Below, piece by piece: positions 34,508-43,605 of a stretch of DNA of 64,000 bases. A model generated the notes under the pieces. The model worked only from the letters and a program-made list of their open reading frames with translations, was not told the origin of the DNA and made no database searches. Each line of letters opens with the position of its first letter. Position 1 is the first letter of the stretch. A program made the translations under genes and the position numbers. Location: assembly GCF_017115085.1 (NCBI RefSeq), contig NZ_JABXKJ010000172.1, forward strand, positions 42,699 to 106,698. Reading direction: 5' to 3'. Source of the stretch: Nostoc sp. NMS7 (lineage in GTDB: Bacteria > Cyanobacteriota > Cyanobacteriia > Cyanobacteriales > Nostocaceae).

Positions 34508-34639
34508 ATGGAACCCGCAATAGTTCTTAGCATTTCTGTGGCTGTCGTGGTGATTGCCATCACCGGACTGTCGATTTATACCTCCTTTGGCCCTCCTAGC
34601 AAGCAATTGAACGATCCGTTTGATGACCACGAAGATTAA
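34508..34639 (+). CDS. psbN: PsbN, photosystem II assembly factor
   Basis: A 43-residue single-helix protein, MEPAIVLSISVAVVVIAITG, then YTSFGPPSKQLNDPFDDHED. PsbN is not a PSII subunit but an assembly and repair factor in the thylakoid membrane. Transcribed away from psbH with an 85-base spacer that must carry both promoters. Full length. Confidence 0.96.
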   Translation: MEPAIVLSISVAVVVIAITGLSIYTSFGPPSKQLNDPFDDHED

Positions 34640-34715
34640 ATTAGTCATTTGTCATTAGTCATTTGTCAATGGTCAGTGGAAAACCACAACTGACCACTGA
34701 CAGAGCAATAGTGGC

Positions 34716-35305
34716 TCACTCTAGCCTGGGATTAATCGTTGGTATCACCTTGAAACTAGCGATCTTCCAAGGCTGTATCGTCAAGATTTGTTGCTGAGAT
34801 GAAAATTCGGTGCTACAGGAACGCTCTAACAAATCTACTGTATCTCCTAGATTCAACCCTAAATCACTTTGCAAAGATAACTCGGCTGTTTCTGAGTGAC
34901 ATTCATAACACCCCAGAATTAACTGCTGTGGGTCATCTTCTGCTGGTTTCAAGGCCATCAAGATTAAATTTTCAGCTGATAAATCTAGGAATCTCACCCC
35001 TTCAATAATGCTGTTAGCGGAGGATTATTATCAACAGTAGACTGATAAACTAGGAGCGATCGCACTAAAGCACCAAATGTCCCGGACTGACTAACCGCAA
35101 AGCCACAATAAACTCTTCCCCTGGCTTTATCCCTTGACTGAGAAGCACTCTAGGCGAACAATCAAATAAATCACCCTCCTGCACTAACTCCCCATTCACA
35201 TAAATCTCAGCAGAATCTGCCCACCAAACCAGCGCCAGCCGCAAAGATAACCCAGCTAAGGGATAACCTTGTAAATCTTGGGAAATATTTTCGCTAAGAT
35301 AAGGT
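34716..35305 (-). pseudogene. GH38 alpha-mannosidase, internally deleted remnant
   Basis: Two pieces of a cyanobacterial alpha-mannosidase-like protein lie together on the minus strand. The right piece (about 35305-35030) reads DLQGYPLAGLSLRLALVWW, AEIYVNGELVQEG and LLSQGIKPGEEFIVALRLVS before a stop; a one-base frame change continues with GALVRSLLVYQS. The left piece (34997-34716) reads VRFLDLSAENLILMALKPAE and LQSDLGLNLGDTVDLLE, as in the C-terminal domain of GH38 enzymes. The catalytic barrel, several hundred residues, is missing between them. Intact enzymes are about 1000 residues and trim mannose from glycans. Dead gene. Confidence 0.65.
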
Positions 35306-35392
35306 CACTTACGATAATTAACAGTTAGTCGTTTTTATTGTTTGGCGGGAGTCTCACAACTTATACAAGACTTGAACTAAAAAATTACTACT

Positions 35393-37006
35393 ATGTCTTC
35401 TGGTTCCTCTGGTCGTTATCAAAGCAGACTATTTAACTTTGTCCACCAGCAATCTCGGCGGGTGACACAACAGTGGGAACACACCTATCGGCATTTGCAA
35501 GTTGCCACTAAGTGGGGTGTAGAGGTACTACTTTACCCAGTGTATCTACTGTTTCAGTCATCTGAATCATTTGGGAAAACGCTACACACCCAAGAACCAC
35601 AAACTAAACTAAAGTTACAACCAAATGATCCCAATTTCCAGCCCGAAATGCCAAATGTTGATAGTCCCATTCAACATGTATTAGAGGCAGTCAATGATCT
35701 ATCATCTGATGAACCCGCCTCTACTCTTCCCAAAATATCTGAACCTTTCAAACCCTTGGCTTACTTGGGAGTTTTTCGGCTGAAATTCGGTGTTCATAAC
35801 GCTAATCTTACTCAATCATCAAATATTATAGAAAATAAAGCGGAAAATCCCCTTCAACAGCATCTTCCAATAGTACGGGGAATTGCCACAAATTTGCTCA
35901 ATCGGAATTTAGTACTTGTGACTGCTGATAATGAAATTCTAGATATTTTGACACCCCAACAGCAGGCAAAATTAGAAGACCGGATTATTAACGAAGTTGC
36001 TAATTACTGGCAGTATTGGCGGTTGATTGAAGCTAAAAAGGAAACGCAGCTATTATTACAAATTGACCATTTATTAGCAAAACTCACTGACGGAAATACA
36101 GCTAACATTCCAGTTTTAGCCGAGGGTAGACCAAAAGATTTACCTAATACAGATAGATTATTAGCATTTTTAGATATAGCCGTTGCTAAGTTGGAGTCAA
36201 ACGCTTTAGTACCTGTGCAAGAACGTAGCCAGGAAATTCTCCAAGTTGCCCAAACTCAGTTAAATATATTTCTTTATGGCAAAGAGCAATTAGCTGGTAA
36301 GGGAGAAATTGCAACCACTGCTGATGGTTTAGAAACTCATATAGTGAATCTTGAGACTTTGATTGAGGCGGCGCTTAATTACTTTTTTGGTGTTGGTAAT
36401 AGAAAAACACTTGAGTCAACAACTAATGATCGGAGATTGCCGGGTAAACTATTATCATCAAGCTCTAGAAAAGCCTTATCCAAAAACCCTCAGTTGGAGA
36501 ACCAGGATTTAACAGATGATTCTTGGCTAAAATGGAGTGATTTATTTGGTGACACCGAAACAGTTGTGGAGAAGCCAGTTCCACTTTCTCAAAGGAAAAA
36601 TCATGGTTTAGAATCAAGTTTATCAGCAGCACATTTTCCCCAAAAGAATTTGAGTGTAAAACAACCTCAAGTCAAATCTGGTTTGGTGCAAAGGAAACAA
36701 TCAACTAGTAATCTCGCTTCCAGTCAAAAAACATCGGCAAAAGTTGCCTCTGCAAAACAAACACAAGCCCGCATTTCCCAAACTAAAAGCGAGAGTCGTA
36801 AAGGGGAAATTTTGCAACAGCAATTTCACCAAAGCAGTCAAGTCGAGGCACAGCCAGACTGGATAGAAACCAAAGCAACTTCAACGGGCTATGAGAAGCA
36901 CCCTTTAGAACAACTTCTGCAATGGCTTGATGATGTTATGCTCTGGCTAGAAGAAGTATTTGTAAATATTTTTCAGTCGTTGCGGCAGATGTGGCAGGGG
37001 AAATAA
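35393..37006 (+). CDS. cyanobacterial hypothetical protein
   Basis: A 537-residue soluble protein I cannot assign. The N-terminus (RLFNFVHQQSRRVTQQWEHT and VATKWGVEVLLYPVYLLFQ) is conserved-looking and partly amphipathic; residues about 120-330 are a helical region (EDRIINEVANYWQYWRLIEA, LLLQIDHLLAKL); then comes a long Ser/Lys/Gln-rich low-complexity stretch (about 360-490) and a final amphipathic Trp/Leu-rich helix (LLQWLDDVMLWLEEVFVNIF) that could bind a membrane. The tail suggests peripheral membrane association. Divergent from the mannosidase remnant. Confidence 0.8.
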   Translation: MSSGSSGRYQSRLFNFVHQQSRRVTQQWEHTYRHLQVATKWGVEVLLYPVYLLFQSSESFGKTLHTQEPQTKLKLQPNDPNFQPEMPNVDSPIQHVLEAVNDLSSDEPASTLPKISEPFKPLAYLGVFRLKFGVHNANLTQSSNIIENKAENPLQQHLPIVRGIATNLLNRNLVLVTADNEILDILTPQQQAKLEDRIINEVANYWQYWRLIEAKKETQLLLQIDHLLAKLTDGNTANIPVLAEGRPKDLPNTDRLLAFLDIAVAKLESNALVPVQERSQEILQVAQTQLNIFLYGKEQLAGKGEIATTADGLETHIVNLETLIEAALNYFFGVGNRKTLESTTNDRRLPGKLLSSSSRKALSKNPQLENQDLTDDSWLKWSDLFGDTETVVEKPVPLSQRKNHGLESSLSAAHFPQKNLSVKQPQVKSGLVQRKQSTSNLASSQKTSAKVASAKQTQARISQTKSESRKGEILQQQFHQSSQVEAQPDWIETKATSTGYEKHPLEQLLQWLDDVMLWLEEVFVNIFQSLRQMWQGK

Positions 37007-37585
37007 TACTAATTCGTAATTAAGAAGCGTTTGAATTCATGAACTAATCATAATTCTTGAGGTCATATTATTAACCAACCCACGGTTAGAAGCTCTTGTG
37101 ATTACCAACATCTTTATAAATCTTCCGCTTCGTTGTCATCCCGCCTGGGAATAAATTCCGAGGCTAATAGCTAAATTCCTCTCAAGAGGACTAAATATAA
37201 GATTTTAAGTGATGTAAATAGCTATACTCTGTAAAAGCGAAAATTTCAGTCTACTTGAGCTATTAGCCCCGAACTTCAGTTCTGGGAAGGATTGCAGGGT
37301 AAGCGCTACACTTTGATTGTTATAAAAATGTGGTTAACGACAAGGGTTAGAAGTCTTTAAATAAGTCGGAAGTCGGAAGTACAGTTTTGTAACGGGGATA
37401 AAAACAAGAGCCACAAGACTTTCTGCCTGTAGAGGCAGGGGAATTAAACTGAACATACTTTGTTAAAAAATAGGTAAGGGTAACTAAATTCACTGTAATT
37501 ACTCCCATACCTCGAAGCTATTTTTACTACAATATATGTTGACATATTAGTAGCTTGCTGGGAAAATACGTAAAACATTAACTCT
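37007..37585. other. gene-less region with stacked inverted repeats
   Basis: No gene. Several complementary blocks follow each other: GGCTAATAGCT (37162-37172) with AGCTATTAGCC (37258-37268), CCTCTCAAGAGG inside them, then CCCGAACTTCAGTTCTGGG (37267-37285) and CTGCCTGTAGAGGCAG near 37422-37437. This could be the footprint of a lost IS200/IS605-type element or a structured RNA. A GTCGGAAGTCGGAAGTA direct repeat is at about 37364-37380. Confidence 0.45.
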
Positions 37586-38506
37586 ATGATTGAGCATAGC
37601 GATCGCCTAGTGTCTCATAAAGAAGGCACATTCCAAGGTGTTGGAGGACTTGACCTGTATTACCAAAGCTGGCATCCAGAGGGTAAAGTACGGGCAATAT
37701 TAGCCATTTTGCATGGACTCGGAGGACACAGCGATCGCTACAGTAATGTAATTCAGCATTTGATACCCAGACAATATGCTATCTACAGCTTAGACTTGCG
37801 TGGTCATGGACGCTCACCAGGTCAGCGAGGCTATATCAATGCTTGGAGTGAGTTTCGTGAAGACTTGCGAGCCTTTTTAGAATTAATTCAAACTCAGCAG
37901 CCAGGATGCCCAATTTTTATTTTGGGTCATAGTTTAGGCGCAGTGATTGTCTTAGATTACATTTTGCGCTATCCTCAACAAGCATCAGTATTGCAGGGTG
38001 CGATCGCTTTAGCGCCAACCTTGGGGAAAGTTGGGGTTTCACCAATTCGCGTACTTTTAGGAAAAATGCTCTCGCGGGTGTGGCCGCGTTTCACCCTGAA
38101 TACAGGCATTGACATCAGCGCTGGTTCACGAGATCAGCAGATTTTAGCCGCCTATGTCCAAGATAGACTGCGACATACCCGTGCTACTGCCCGTCTAGCT
38201 ACAGAATTCTTTGCAACAGTTGATTGGATTAATGCTCACGCAGCTGATTGGCAATTACCATTGTTGATTCTCCACGGTGGCGCAGACCGAGTGGCTTTAC
38301 CAGTGGGAAGCGACATTTTTTATCAACGGGTAAATTGCAAAGATAAGCTGAGAATTGAGTATCCAGGAGCCTATCACGATATTCAGAATGACCTCAATTA
38401 TCCTGAGGTAATGGCTGATTTAGAAGATTGGTTGGAGCGACACCTACCATCTGAGGTGGTGCAGTTAGGACGGGGAAGTGCTGAGTTAGAGTTTCCTAAT
38501 TCTTAG
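37586..38506 (+). CDS. alpha/beta hydrolase (monoacylglycerol lipase-like)
   Basis: A 306-residue serine hydrolase. Oxyanion region AILHGLGGHSDRY, nucleophile elbow GHSLGA, Asp in LHGGADRVALP and His in PGAYHDIQ make the triad in the order of the lysophospholipase/monoacylglycerol lipase group. It probably cleaves acyl glycerides or lysolipids in the cytosol or at membranes. Monocistronic; a HIP1-like GCGATCGC is in the coding start. Confidence 0.88.
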   Translation: MIEHSDRLVSHKEGTFQGVGGLDLYYQSWHPEGKVRAILAILHGLGGHSDRYSNVIQHLIPRQYAIYSLDLRGHGRSPGQRGYINAWSEFREDLRAFLELIQTQQPGCPIFILGHSLGAVIVLDYILRYPQQASVLQGAIALAPTLGKVGVSPIRVLLGKMLSRVWPRFTLNTGIDISAGSRDQQILAAYVQDRLRHTRATARLATEFFATVDWINAHAADWQLPLLILHGGADRVALPVGSDIFYQRVNCKDKLRIEYPGAYHDIQNDLNYPEVMADLEDWLERHLPSEVVQLGRGSAELEFPNS

Positions 38507-38559
38507 CAGTTTAATACCTGCTAAGAGGATGTTTGAAAGGTCTAATTTATTACTAGCCA

Positions 38560-38642
38560 GGCGACTAGAAGTCGCGGCTACACAGACAAAACCCACCTCC
38601 GTGGGTTAAAAACCTTGATTTTTCCTTAGTCCACGGAGGTGG
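38560..38642. repeat. dispersed repeat, copy 1
   Basis: An 83-bp unit with CGACTAGAAGTCG, CGGCTACAC, CCCACCTCCGTGGG and closing CCACGGAGGTGG; the last two pair around a TTAAAAACCTTG..TTTTTCCTTAGT spacer. A second copy with changes is at 43761-43891. It lies just upstream of the MDR gene at 38686. Confidence 0.7.
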
Positions 38643-38685
38643 AAAGATGTGATTTTTACCAAATTCAATAGACAGGATCATATTC

Positions 38686-39699
38686 ATGAAAGCTTGGCAA
38701 CTCAAAAACTTCGGCCTCGACAATCTGCATTTGGAAGAGGTCGCAACGCCTACTCCCAAAGCCAACGAACTGCTGGTGAAGGTTTCAGCGGTGTCTCTCA
38801 ACTTCCGCGACAAAGCCATCGTAGACGGCATTTATGAGCCGGATATGATCCCAAAGCCCTTAATTCCCGTTTCTGATGCTGTGGGCGTTGTGGTCGGGGT
38901 CGGGGCAGGGGTTAGTCGCTTCAAAGAAGGAGATCGTGTTAATTCCCATCTCTATTCGCGCTGGATCGATGGCGCACCTAAACCCAATGAGCCTGACTTC
39001 TGCTTCGGCGCGCCCCTTCCCGGCGGCTTGGCTGAATACATGATTATTCATGAAGACAGCGCAGTTAAAGCACCGGATGCACTTTCTGACGAAGAGGCAT
39101 CGACGCTCCCCATTGCTGCGCTGACGGCTTGGTTCTCGATGATCGAATACGGAAATCTTAAGTCCGGCCAAACGGTTTTAGTTCAAGGCACAGGCGGTGT
39201 CTCGATTTTCGCGATCCAGATCGCAGCCGCTTTGGGTGCCAAAGTGATTGCAACCTCCAGCCGCGGCGAGAATTTAGAAAAGGTAAAAGCTCTGGGCGCG
39301 TGGGAAGGTATCAACTACCGCACCCATCCAGCTTGGGAGCAACAAGCGCTCAAACTCACGGACGGTAAGGGTGTCGATCAACTGCTTGATGTGGTTGGGG
39401 GAGACGGTCTTAATCAATCGGTCGCTGCAACCAAGGTTGCGGGCCATATCTCCGTGATTGGTTTCCTGGCGGGTCAAACGGCAAGCCTGAATTTAATGCC
39501 TGTCATCTTCCGCCAAACCGCAATTCGCGGCATCGCAGTTGGACATCGCATGGCGTTTGAACGAATGAACCAGTTTATCAATGAGCGTGAAATCAAACCC
39601 GTCATTGATCGCGTTTATCCTTTCGGGGATGCTGTCAAAGCGTATGAACATCTCGCTCGTGGGGCCTTCGGTAAGGTCGTTATCAAAGTAGCGGGTTAA
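38686..39699 (+). CDS. zinc-independent MDR oxidoreductase
   Basis: A 337-residue NAD(P)H-dependent medium-chain reductase or alcohol dehydrogenase. Start MKAWQLKNFGLDNLHL with SLNFRDKAI, the nucleotide-binding VQGTGGVSIFAIQIAAALGA and VVGGDGLNQSV. The Cys/His zinc ligands of classical alcohol dehydrogenases are not present at the usual site. GC content and codon choice look higher than in neighbours, and a truncated F420-type reductase gene follows after 16 bases. This pair may have been acquired together (inference). Confidence 0.87.
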   Translation: MKAWQLKNFGLDNLHLEEVATPTPKANELLVKVSAVSLNFRDKAIVDGIYEPDMIPKPLIPVSDAVGVVVGVGAGVSRFKEGDRVNSHLYSRWIDGAPKPNEPDFCFGAPLPGGLAEYMIIHEDSAVKAPDALSDEEASTLPIAALTAWFSMIEYGNLKSGQTVLVQGTGGVSIFAIQIAAALGAKVIATSSRGENLEKVKALGAWEGINYRTHPAWEQQALKLTDGKGVDQLLDVVGGDGLNQSVAATKVAGHISVIGFLAGQTASLNLMPVIFRQTAIRGIAVGHRMAFERMNQFINEREIKPVIDRVYPFGDAVKAYEHLARGAFGKVVIKVAG

Positions 39700-39715
39700 A
39701 GGAAAAAGGGGAAAC

Positions 39716-39871
39716 ATGAAAATCGGAATTATTGGCGCTGGTTACATGGGCGCAATTCTTGTACGCAAATTGAGCGCAGCAGGTCACAGCATTTTGATCG
39801 CCAATTCGCGCGGTCTGGAAACACTCAAATACCTTGCGGAAGACACAAATACTTTTCAAACAACCTCTTAG
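39716..39871 (+). pseudogene. F420-dependent NADP-reductase-like gene, truncated by a MITE
   Basis: Behind AAAAAGGGGAAAC the ATG opens a 51-codon frame with MKIGIIGAGYMGAILVRKL, SAAGHSILIANSRG: the Rossmann start of NADP-oxidoreductase/F420-dependent enzymes (normally about 200 residues). After about 45 residues it ends at a TAG that lies within the terminal repeat of the MITE at 39867-40050. The rest of the gene is gone from beyond the element as well. Formerly in an operon with the MDR gene. Confidence 0.7.
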
Positions 39872-40050
39872 CTCGACTTTATCCATTTTTTGGCAACGCT
39901 CAAGCTATCGCTGTAACCTTTGTGGGACAGTAGTTTTACTTTTTTCACTTCATTGATAATCTGTGACGTGGAAAAAGTATTTGCCAAAAAGCCAGTGTTT
40001 TTGCCAGATAAAGAAAACCAGTTCTTAATTTTGGATAAAGTCGAGCTAAG
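39867..40050. mobile_element. MITE-like element with 19-bp inverted ends
   Basis: Perfect inverted repeats CTTAGCTCGACTTTATCCA (39867-39885) and its complement (40032-40050) enclose 146 bases without recognisable protein. Frames that cross it show no known transposase. Each end donates a TAG stop to the flanking gene: the truncated reductase on the left and the ParD-like gene on the right. Confidence 0.7.
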
Positions 40051-40360
40051 GATGATCCTCATAAATACTCTCACGAGTCACAGCATAATCTGATAGAATA
40101 TGAAAATTTGAGCCAATGTTTGCAGCAAACTCCTCAGCTAACTTATCTGCAATTAGTTCAAACTCCTGATTATTCAGTTGACCTTGTGTCTGAAGCTTCG
40201 CCATCAACTGAGCGCGTTTTTCTTCTTGACCTTTGCGTTGTTGGTCTTGAAAGATTAGCTCTTGAAAATATTCACTGGTTGAACCATAACCGCCTTTAGC
40301 AACTTGTTCTTGCACAAAGACTTTCATCGACTCAGGTAAGGAAATCTGAATGTTAGTCAT
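40046..40360 (-). CDS. ParD-like antitoxin, apparently orphan
   Basis: A 104-residue protein. The first half (IQISLPESMKVFVQEQVAKG, GYGSTSEYFQELI) is the ribbon-helix-helix DNA-binding domain of ParD antitoxins. The second half (LADKLAEEFAANIG, LSDYAVTRESIYEDH) is not ParD-like and may be from another antitoxin-type protein. No ParE toxin gene follows: the stop codon already lies in the end of the MITE at 39867-40050. ParD normally neutralises a gyrase-poisoning ParE and represses the operon; here it is left without partner. Confidence 0.7.
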   Translation of the reverse strand: MTNIQISLPESMKVFVQEQVAKGGYGSTSEYFQELIFQDQQRKGQEEKRAQLMAKLQTQGQLNNQEFELIADKLAEEFAANIGSNFHILSDYAVTRESIYEDHP

Positions 40361-40430
40361 ACCTTGAGAGTTCGGGTGAACTGATTTTATCTACTATGCT
40401 ACCAGCGCGATCGCACCTTCAAATATAGAG

Positions 40431-40760
40431 TCAGTTATTTACAATATCTGAAAAATATGTTGCTGAGGATTCAGAGTTTTTTCCAACCAAAATAGGTTCT
40501 CCCTTTACTCCTCCCCGGCTAAGAGTACCAATCTTATAAAGGTTTTCACACTCAAAGATTGCCAGAACTAGCTCTTTCCCTGTTTGGTAAGAAGGTGGTA
40601 AAGGTTTACCAACCTCGGATTCCAGAGCAATTTCGTTGTCACGCCACTGTAACTTCCAAATGCGCTTTTCGGTTATTGGTGCTTTGAGAGACTGACCAAG
40701 AGCGCTATACACCTGCTCCGCTTTAATATCATCCTTAGCAGCTGGCACAAAAAACTTCAT
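40431..40760 (-). CDS. hypothetical protein
   Basis: A 109-residue soluble protein starting MKFFVPAAKDDIKAEQVYSA. Balanced composition with conserved-looking motifs (IWKLQWRDNEIALESEVGKP, VLAIFECENLYKIGT) suggests a genuine gene. No family recognised. It lies between the orphan antitoxin and an SDR gene, all on the minus strand. Confidence 0.65.
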   Translation of the reverse strand: MKFFVPAAKDDIKAEQVYSALGQSLKAPITEKRIWKLQWRDNEIALESEVGKPLPPSYQTGKELVLAIFECENLYKIGTLSRGGVKGEPILVGKNSESSATYFSDIVNN

Positions 40761-40810
40761 CGGCTTTGATTACAAGTAACGTGAGTTTCATTAGCACCAG
40801 CGTAACGCAG

Positions 40811-41581
40811 TTACCAAGGCAATCTGCTCCCATTCCATGATAAAAACTGTCCACTATCGCCTTCTTGAAGCTGTTCGATTACAGCCAATAATTGGATAAC
40901 AGTACGTTCCACTGAAAATAATTGTTCCGCAGGTACATTTACCTGGAAAGGACGGGAAAGCCGCGTATCAGTTGTACCAGGATGCAATGTCACTATTAAT
41001 GCTTTCGGACAACTTCTTTTATACTCAATTGCCGCAGTTCGCATCAACATATTCAGTGCTGCTTTAGAAGCGCGATAGCCATACCATCCACCAAGTTGGT
41101 TATCCCCAATACTACCCAATTTAGCAGAAATAGTGGCAAACACGCTGCGTTCTCCATGACGAAACAGAGGCAATAGATGTTTAGCCAACAAGACAGCACC
41201 AATACTATTGATCTGAAAGTAACGCAGCAAATTTTCTGAATTTATCTGTCTTAAGCTTTTTTCAGGTTGCAAATTATCCTCATGCAGCAGTCCTACACAG
41301 TTGACTACCAAATGCAGTTTGTCAACTTGGGAACGTATTTTTTGAACAGCTTCAACAATCTGCAACTCGTCAGTAATATCCATCTTTAAACAAATTAATC
41401 GCTCAGAATGTTCGCCTGCAAGAGCTATTAAATCCGAGGCTGATTCCGGTTGACGAGAAGTTGCATAAACTTTGGCTATTCTGTCATCTTGCAGCAATTT
41501 TTTCACAAAACCCAAACCAATACCTCGGCTGGCTCCCACAATCAATGCGTTGACAGGATTAATTTCATCCATAAAAGACAT
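40811..41581 (-). CDS. SDR family oxidoreductase (C-factor-like)
   Basis: A 256-residue short-chain dehydrogenase: VGASRGIGLGFVKKL nucleotide-binding turn, LKMDITDE, VVNCVGLL (NNAG position altered to NCVG), SAKLGSI and YGYRASKAAL with the catalytic Tyr and Lys. Closest in feel to the C-factor/CsgA-like SDRs that have broad or unknown substrates. The Met at residue 4 (41572) is an alternative start. The adjacent GNAT gene upstream on the same strand is a pseudogene. Confidence 0.87.
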   Translation of the reverse strand: MSFMDEINPVNALIVGASRGIGLGFVKKLLQDDRIAKVYATSRQPESASDLIALAGEHSERLICLKMDITDELQIVEAVQKIRSQVDKLHLVVNCVGLLHEDNLQPEKSLRQINSENLLRYFQINSIGAVLLAKHLLPLFRHGERSVFATISAKLGSIGDNQLGGWYGYRASKAALNMLMRTAAIEYKRSCPKALIVTLHPGTTDTRLSRPFQVNVPAEQLFSVERTVIQLLAVIEQLQEGDSGQFLSWNGSRLPW

Positions 41582-41587
41582 ATAAAT

Positions 41588-42091
41588 TTAGCTGACTTGT
41601 GGAGGTATTTCATATTCGTAGCGAGAGACAAAACAAGCACTAACTTGTCTGTCGCTGTGATGACGGAAACCAAAGTTTTCATATATTGCTCTTAGGCGCG
41701 ATCGCGAAGCCTCACAATCTAGACGTAAATAATGTCTACCAAGTGTTTGTGTATGCTCGACTGCCCAAGTAAGCAGTGCTGAAGAGACTTTACCACCAGA
41801 GTAATCTCGTCGAACTGCAAAGCGATGTACAAATGCTGACTCCTCCTGAGAAATGTCAGGCCAGAAAAGTAAATCCTAAAGCTGAAACTTGATTGTACCA
41901 GCTGGTTCTCCTGCCCATTCAGCAATGAAAAACAAGCCGTTACCAACATCTTCCGAGACACTTTCTGGCGAAATCTCGCTATCACGCCACAGAGGTACAC
42001 CACGCTGCTGGAGCCACAAAGCCGCTTCTAACAATATATCCGAAACTATCACCGTATCTTGTCTGGTTGCTTGGCGAATTCAGATATACAT
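41588..42091 (-). pseudogene. GNAT acetyltransferase with two in-frame stops
   Basis: Read from ATG 42091 the frame is MYI-stop-IRQATRQDT, then LEAALWLQQRGVPLW, FIAEWAGEPAGTIKFQL, a TAG at 41876-41878, then DLLFWPDISQEESAFVHRFA, SSALLTWAVEHTQ and LRAIYENFGFRHHSDRQV to a normal stop. Apart from the two nonsense codons the 168-codon GNAT sequence is well kept in one frame, so inactivation is recent. It lies 7 bases upstream of the SDR gene's start region on the same strand. Confidence 0.72.
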
Positions 42092-42186
42092 TTAGTTATC
42101 AATTGCAGGTTAAGTTGAATAATAGTGAAACTTCACAAAGATTAGTATAAATGTTGGGTTGCATTTTGTTTTTGCCAATCTACGCT

Positions 42187-43605
42187 TTATTTACCAATAC
42201 AAAACTTGCTAAAAATTATATCTAAAACTGATTCTGTAACCTCTTCTCCGGTAATTTCTCCTAGTGCTTGAATCGCACCCCGTAAGTCAATTGTCCAAAA
42301 ATCAAGGGGGAATTGCTCAGTAATTGTTGTTTGTACCTGTTCCAAGTAAATTTTAGCTTGAGTTAAGGCTGCTGCTTGCCTTTGGTTAATAGCTAAATCC
42401 AGATCAGCAGCTTGCACTTTTTCGGCTTTAACCAACTCTAAAATTGCTGTTTCTAAAGCATCAATACCTTGATTTTGGGCTGCTGCTGTGACAATTTTAG
42501 ATTTGGGACTTCGGCTTCGCTCAGTCGAACGATTTGGGATTTGAGATTGAAGAGTTTTTCTTTCGCTTTCTTCTACTAAATCGATTTTGTTAATCACTAA
42601 AATTAACGGACGGTGTTGTACTTGTTCGTAAATTTCTCGATCGCCTTCCGTCCAACCTGCTGAAGCGTCGATGGTAAGCAAGACTAAATCAGCTGCATTG
42701 GCAGCACGACGCGATCGCTCCACACCAATTTTTTCCACTTGGTCTGTTGTTTCCCGAATCCCCGCAGTATCTAGTACTTGCACGGGAATTCCCCCGACAA
42801 CTAACTGAGATTCCACTACATCGCGGGTTGTACCGGGTAAATCAGTCACGATCGCGCGATCGCTCCGGCTCCAAGCGTTCAATAAACTCGACTTTCCCAC
42901 ATTCGGACGCCCCACAATTGCCACTTTTAAACCAGTGCGTAGCAACTCACCTTTATCTTTGGTTTCCAATAATCTCGTGATTTCGGCAGCAATTTTCTCG
43001 ATTTCTGATATTATGACTTTATCATCCAACGGAGGAAGGTCTTCCTCAAAATCAATTCGAGCTTCGATTTCTGCCAAAATATCCAAACAGTTGGCGCGTA
43101 ACTGCCGGATTGGATGAGCTAATTTTCCCTGTAAACCAGCTAAAGCACTTTGAGCAGCTTGGGGTGATTTAGCTCCCACTAAATCAGCAATACCTTCAGC
43201 TTGAGTTAAATCCAATCGTCCATTCAAAAAGGCGCGGAGAGTAAATTCTCCCGGTTGCGCTAGTCTTGCCCCATTTTCCAAACACAGTTGTAACACTTGC
43301 TGCACTGCCATAATTCCGCCGTGGCAATGGAATTCTACTACATCTTCACGGGTGTAAGAACGGGGTGCTTTCATCAGCAGTAACAGAGCTTCATCCACCA
43401 GTTGTTGCGTCTGGGGATGGCGAATGTAACCGTAGAGAATTCGGTGACTTTCCCAAACTTGTTGCCCTGGTGCGTGAAAGAGAGTTTGGGCTAGAGCCAT
43501 TGCTTGGGAACCCGATACCCGCACAATACCAACACTACCTTGTTGAGGGACAACAGCAGTAGCGATCGCAGCGATGGTTCCAGTAGTAGCAAAAACTTCT
43601 GACAT
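42187..43605 (-). CDS. mnmE: tRNA modification GTPase MnmE
   Basis: A 472-residue enzyme that, with MnmG, adds the 5-carboxymethylaminomethyl group to U34 of certain tRNAs using folate and GTP. N-terminal folate domain ([20 protein letters not shown]), helical domain, G domain with [22 protein letters not shown] and NKID, and the invariant C-terminal CIGK. Between the G4 motif region and [13 protein letters not shown] there is an extra [10 protein letters not shown] segment, encoded by a repeat-derived block (42500-42539) and lacking from typical MnmE. It remains in frame, so the protein may still work. Confidence 0.96.
   Translation of the reverse strand: MSEVFATTGTIAAIATAVVPQQGSVGIVRVSGSQAMALAQTLFHAPGQQVWESHRILYGYIRHPQTQQLVDEALLLLMKAPRSYTREDVVEFHCHGGIMAVQQVLQLCLENGARLAQPGEFTLRAFLNGRLDLTQAEGIADLVGAKSPQAAQSALAGLQGKLAHPIRQLRANCLDILAEIEARIDFEEDLPPLDDKVIISEIEKIAAEITRLLETKDKGELLRTGLKVAIVGRPNVGKSSLLNAWSRSDRAIVTDLPGTTRDVVESQLVVGGIPVQVLDTAGIRETTDQVEKIGVERSRRAANAADLVLLTIDASAGWTEGDREIYEQVQHRPLILVINKIDLVEESERKTLQSQIPNRSTERSRSPKSKIVTAAAQNQGIDALETAILELVKAEKVQAADLDLAINQRQAAALTQAKIYLEQVQTTITEQFPLDFWTIDLRGAIQALGEITGEEVTESVLDIIFSKFCIGK

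Noticed and set aside
38860..39171. 103-codon minus-strand frame
   Set aside because: Shadow of the MDR reductase gene, which has clear motifs on the plus strand.
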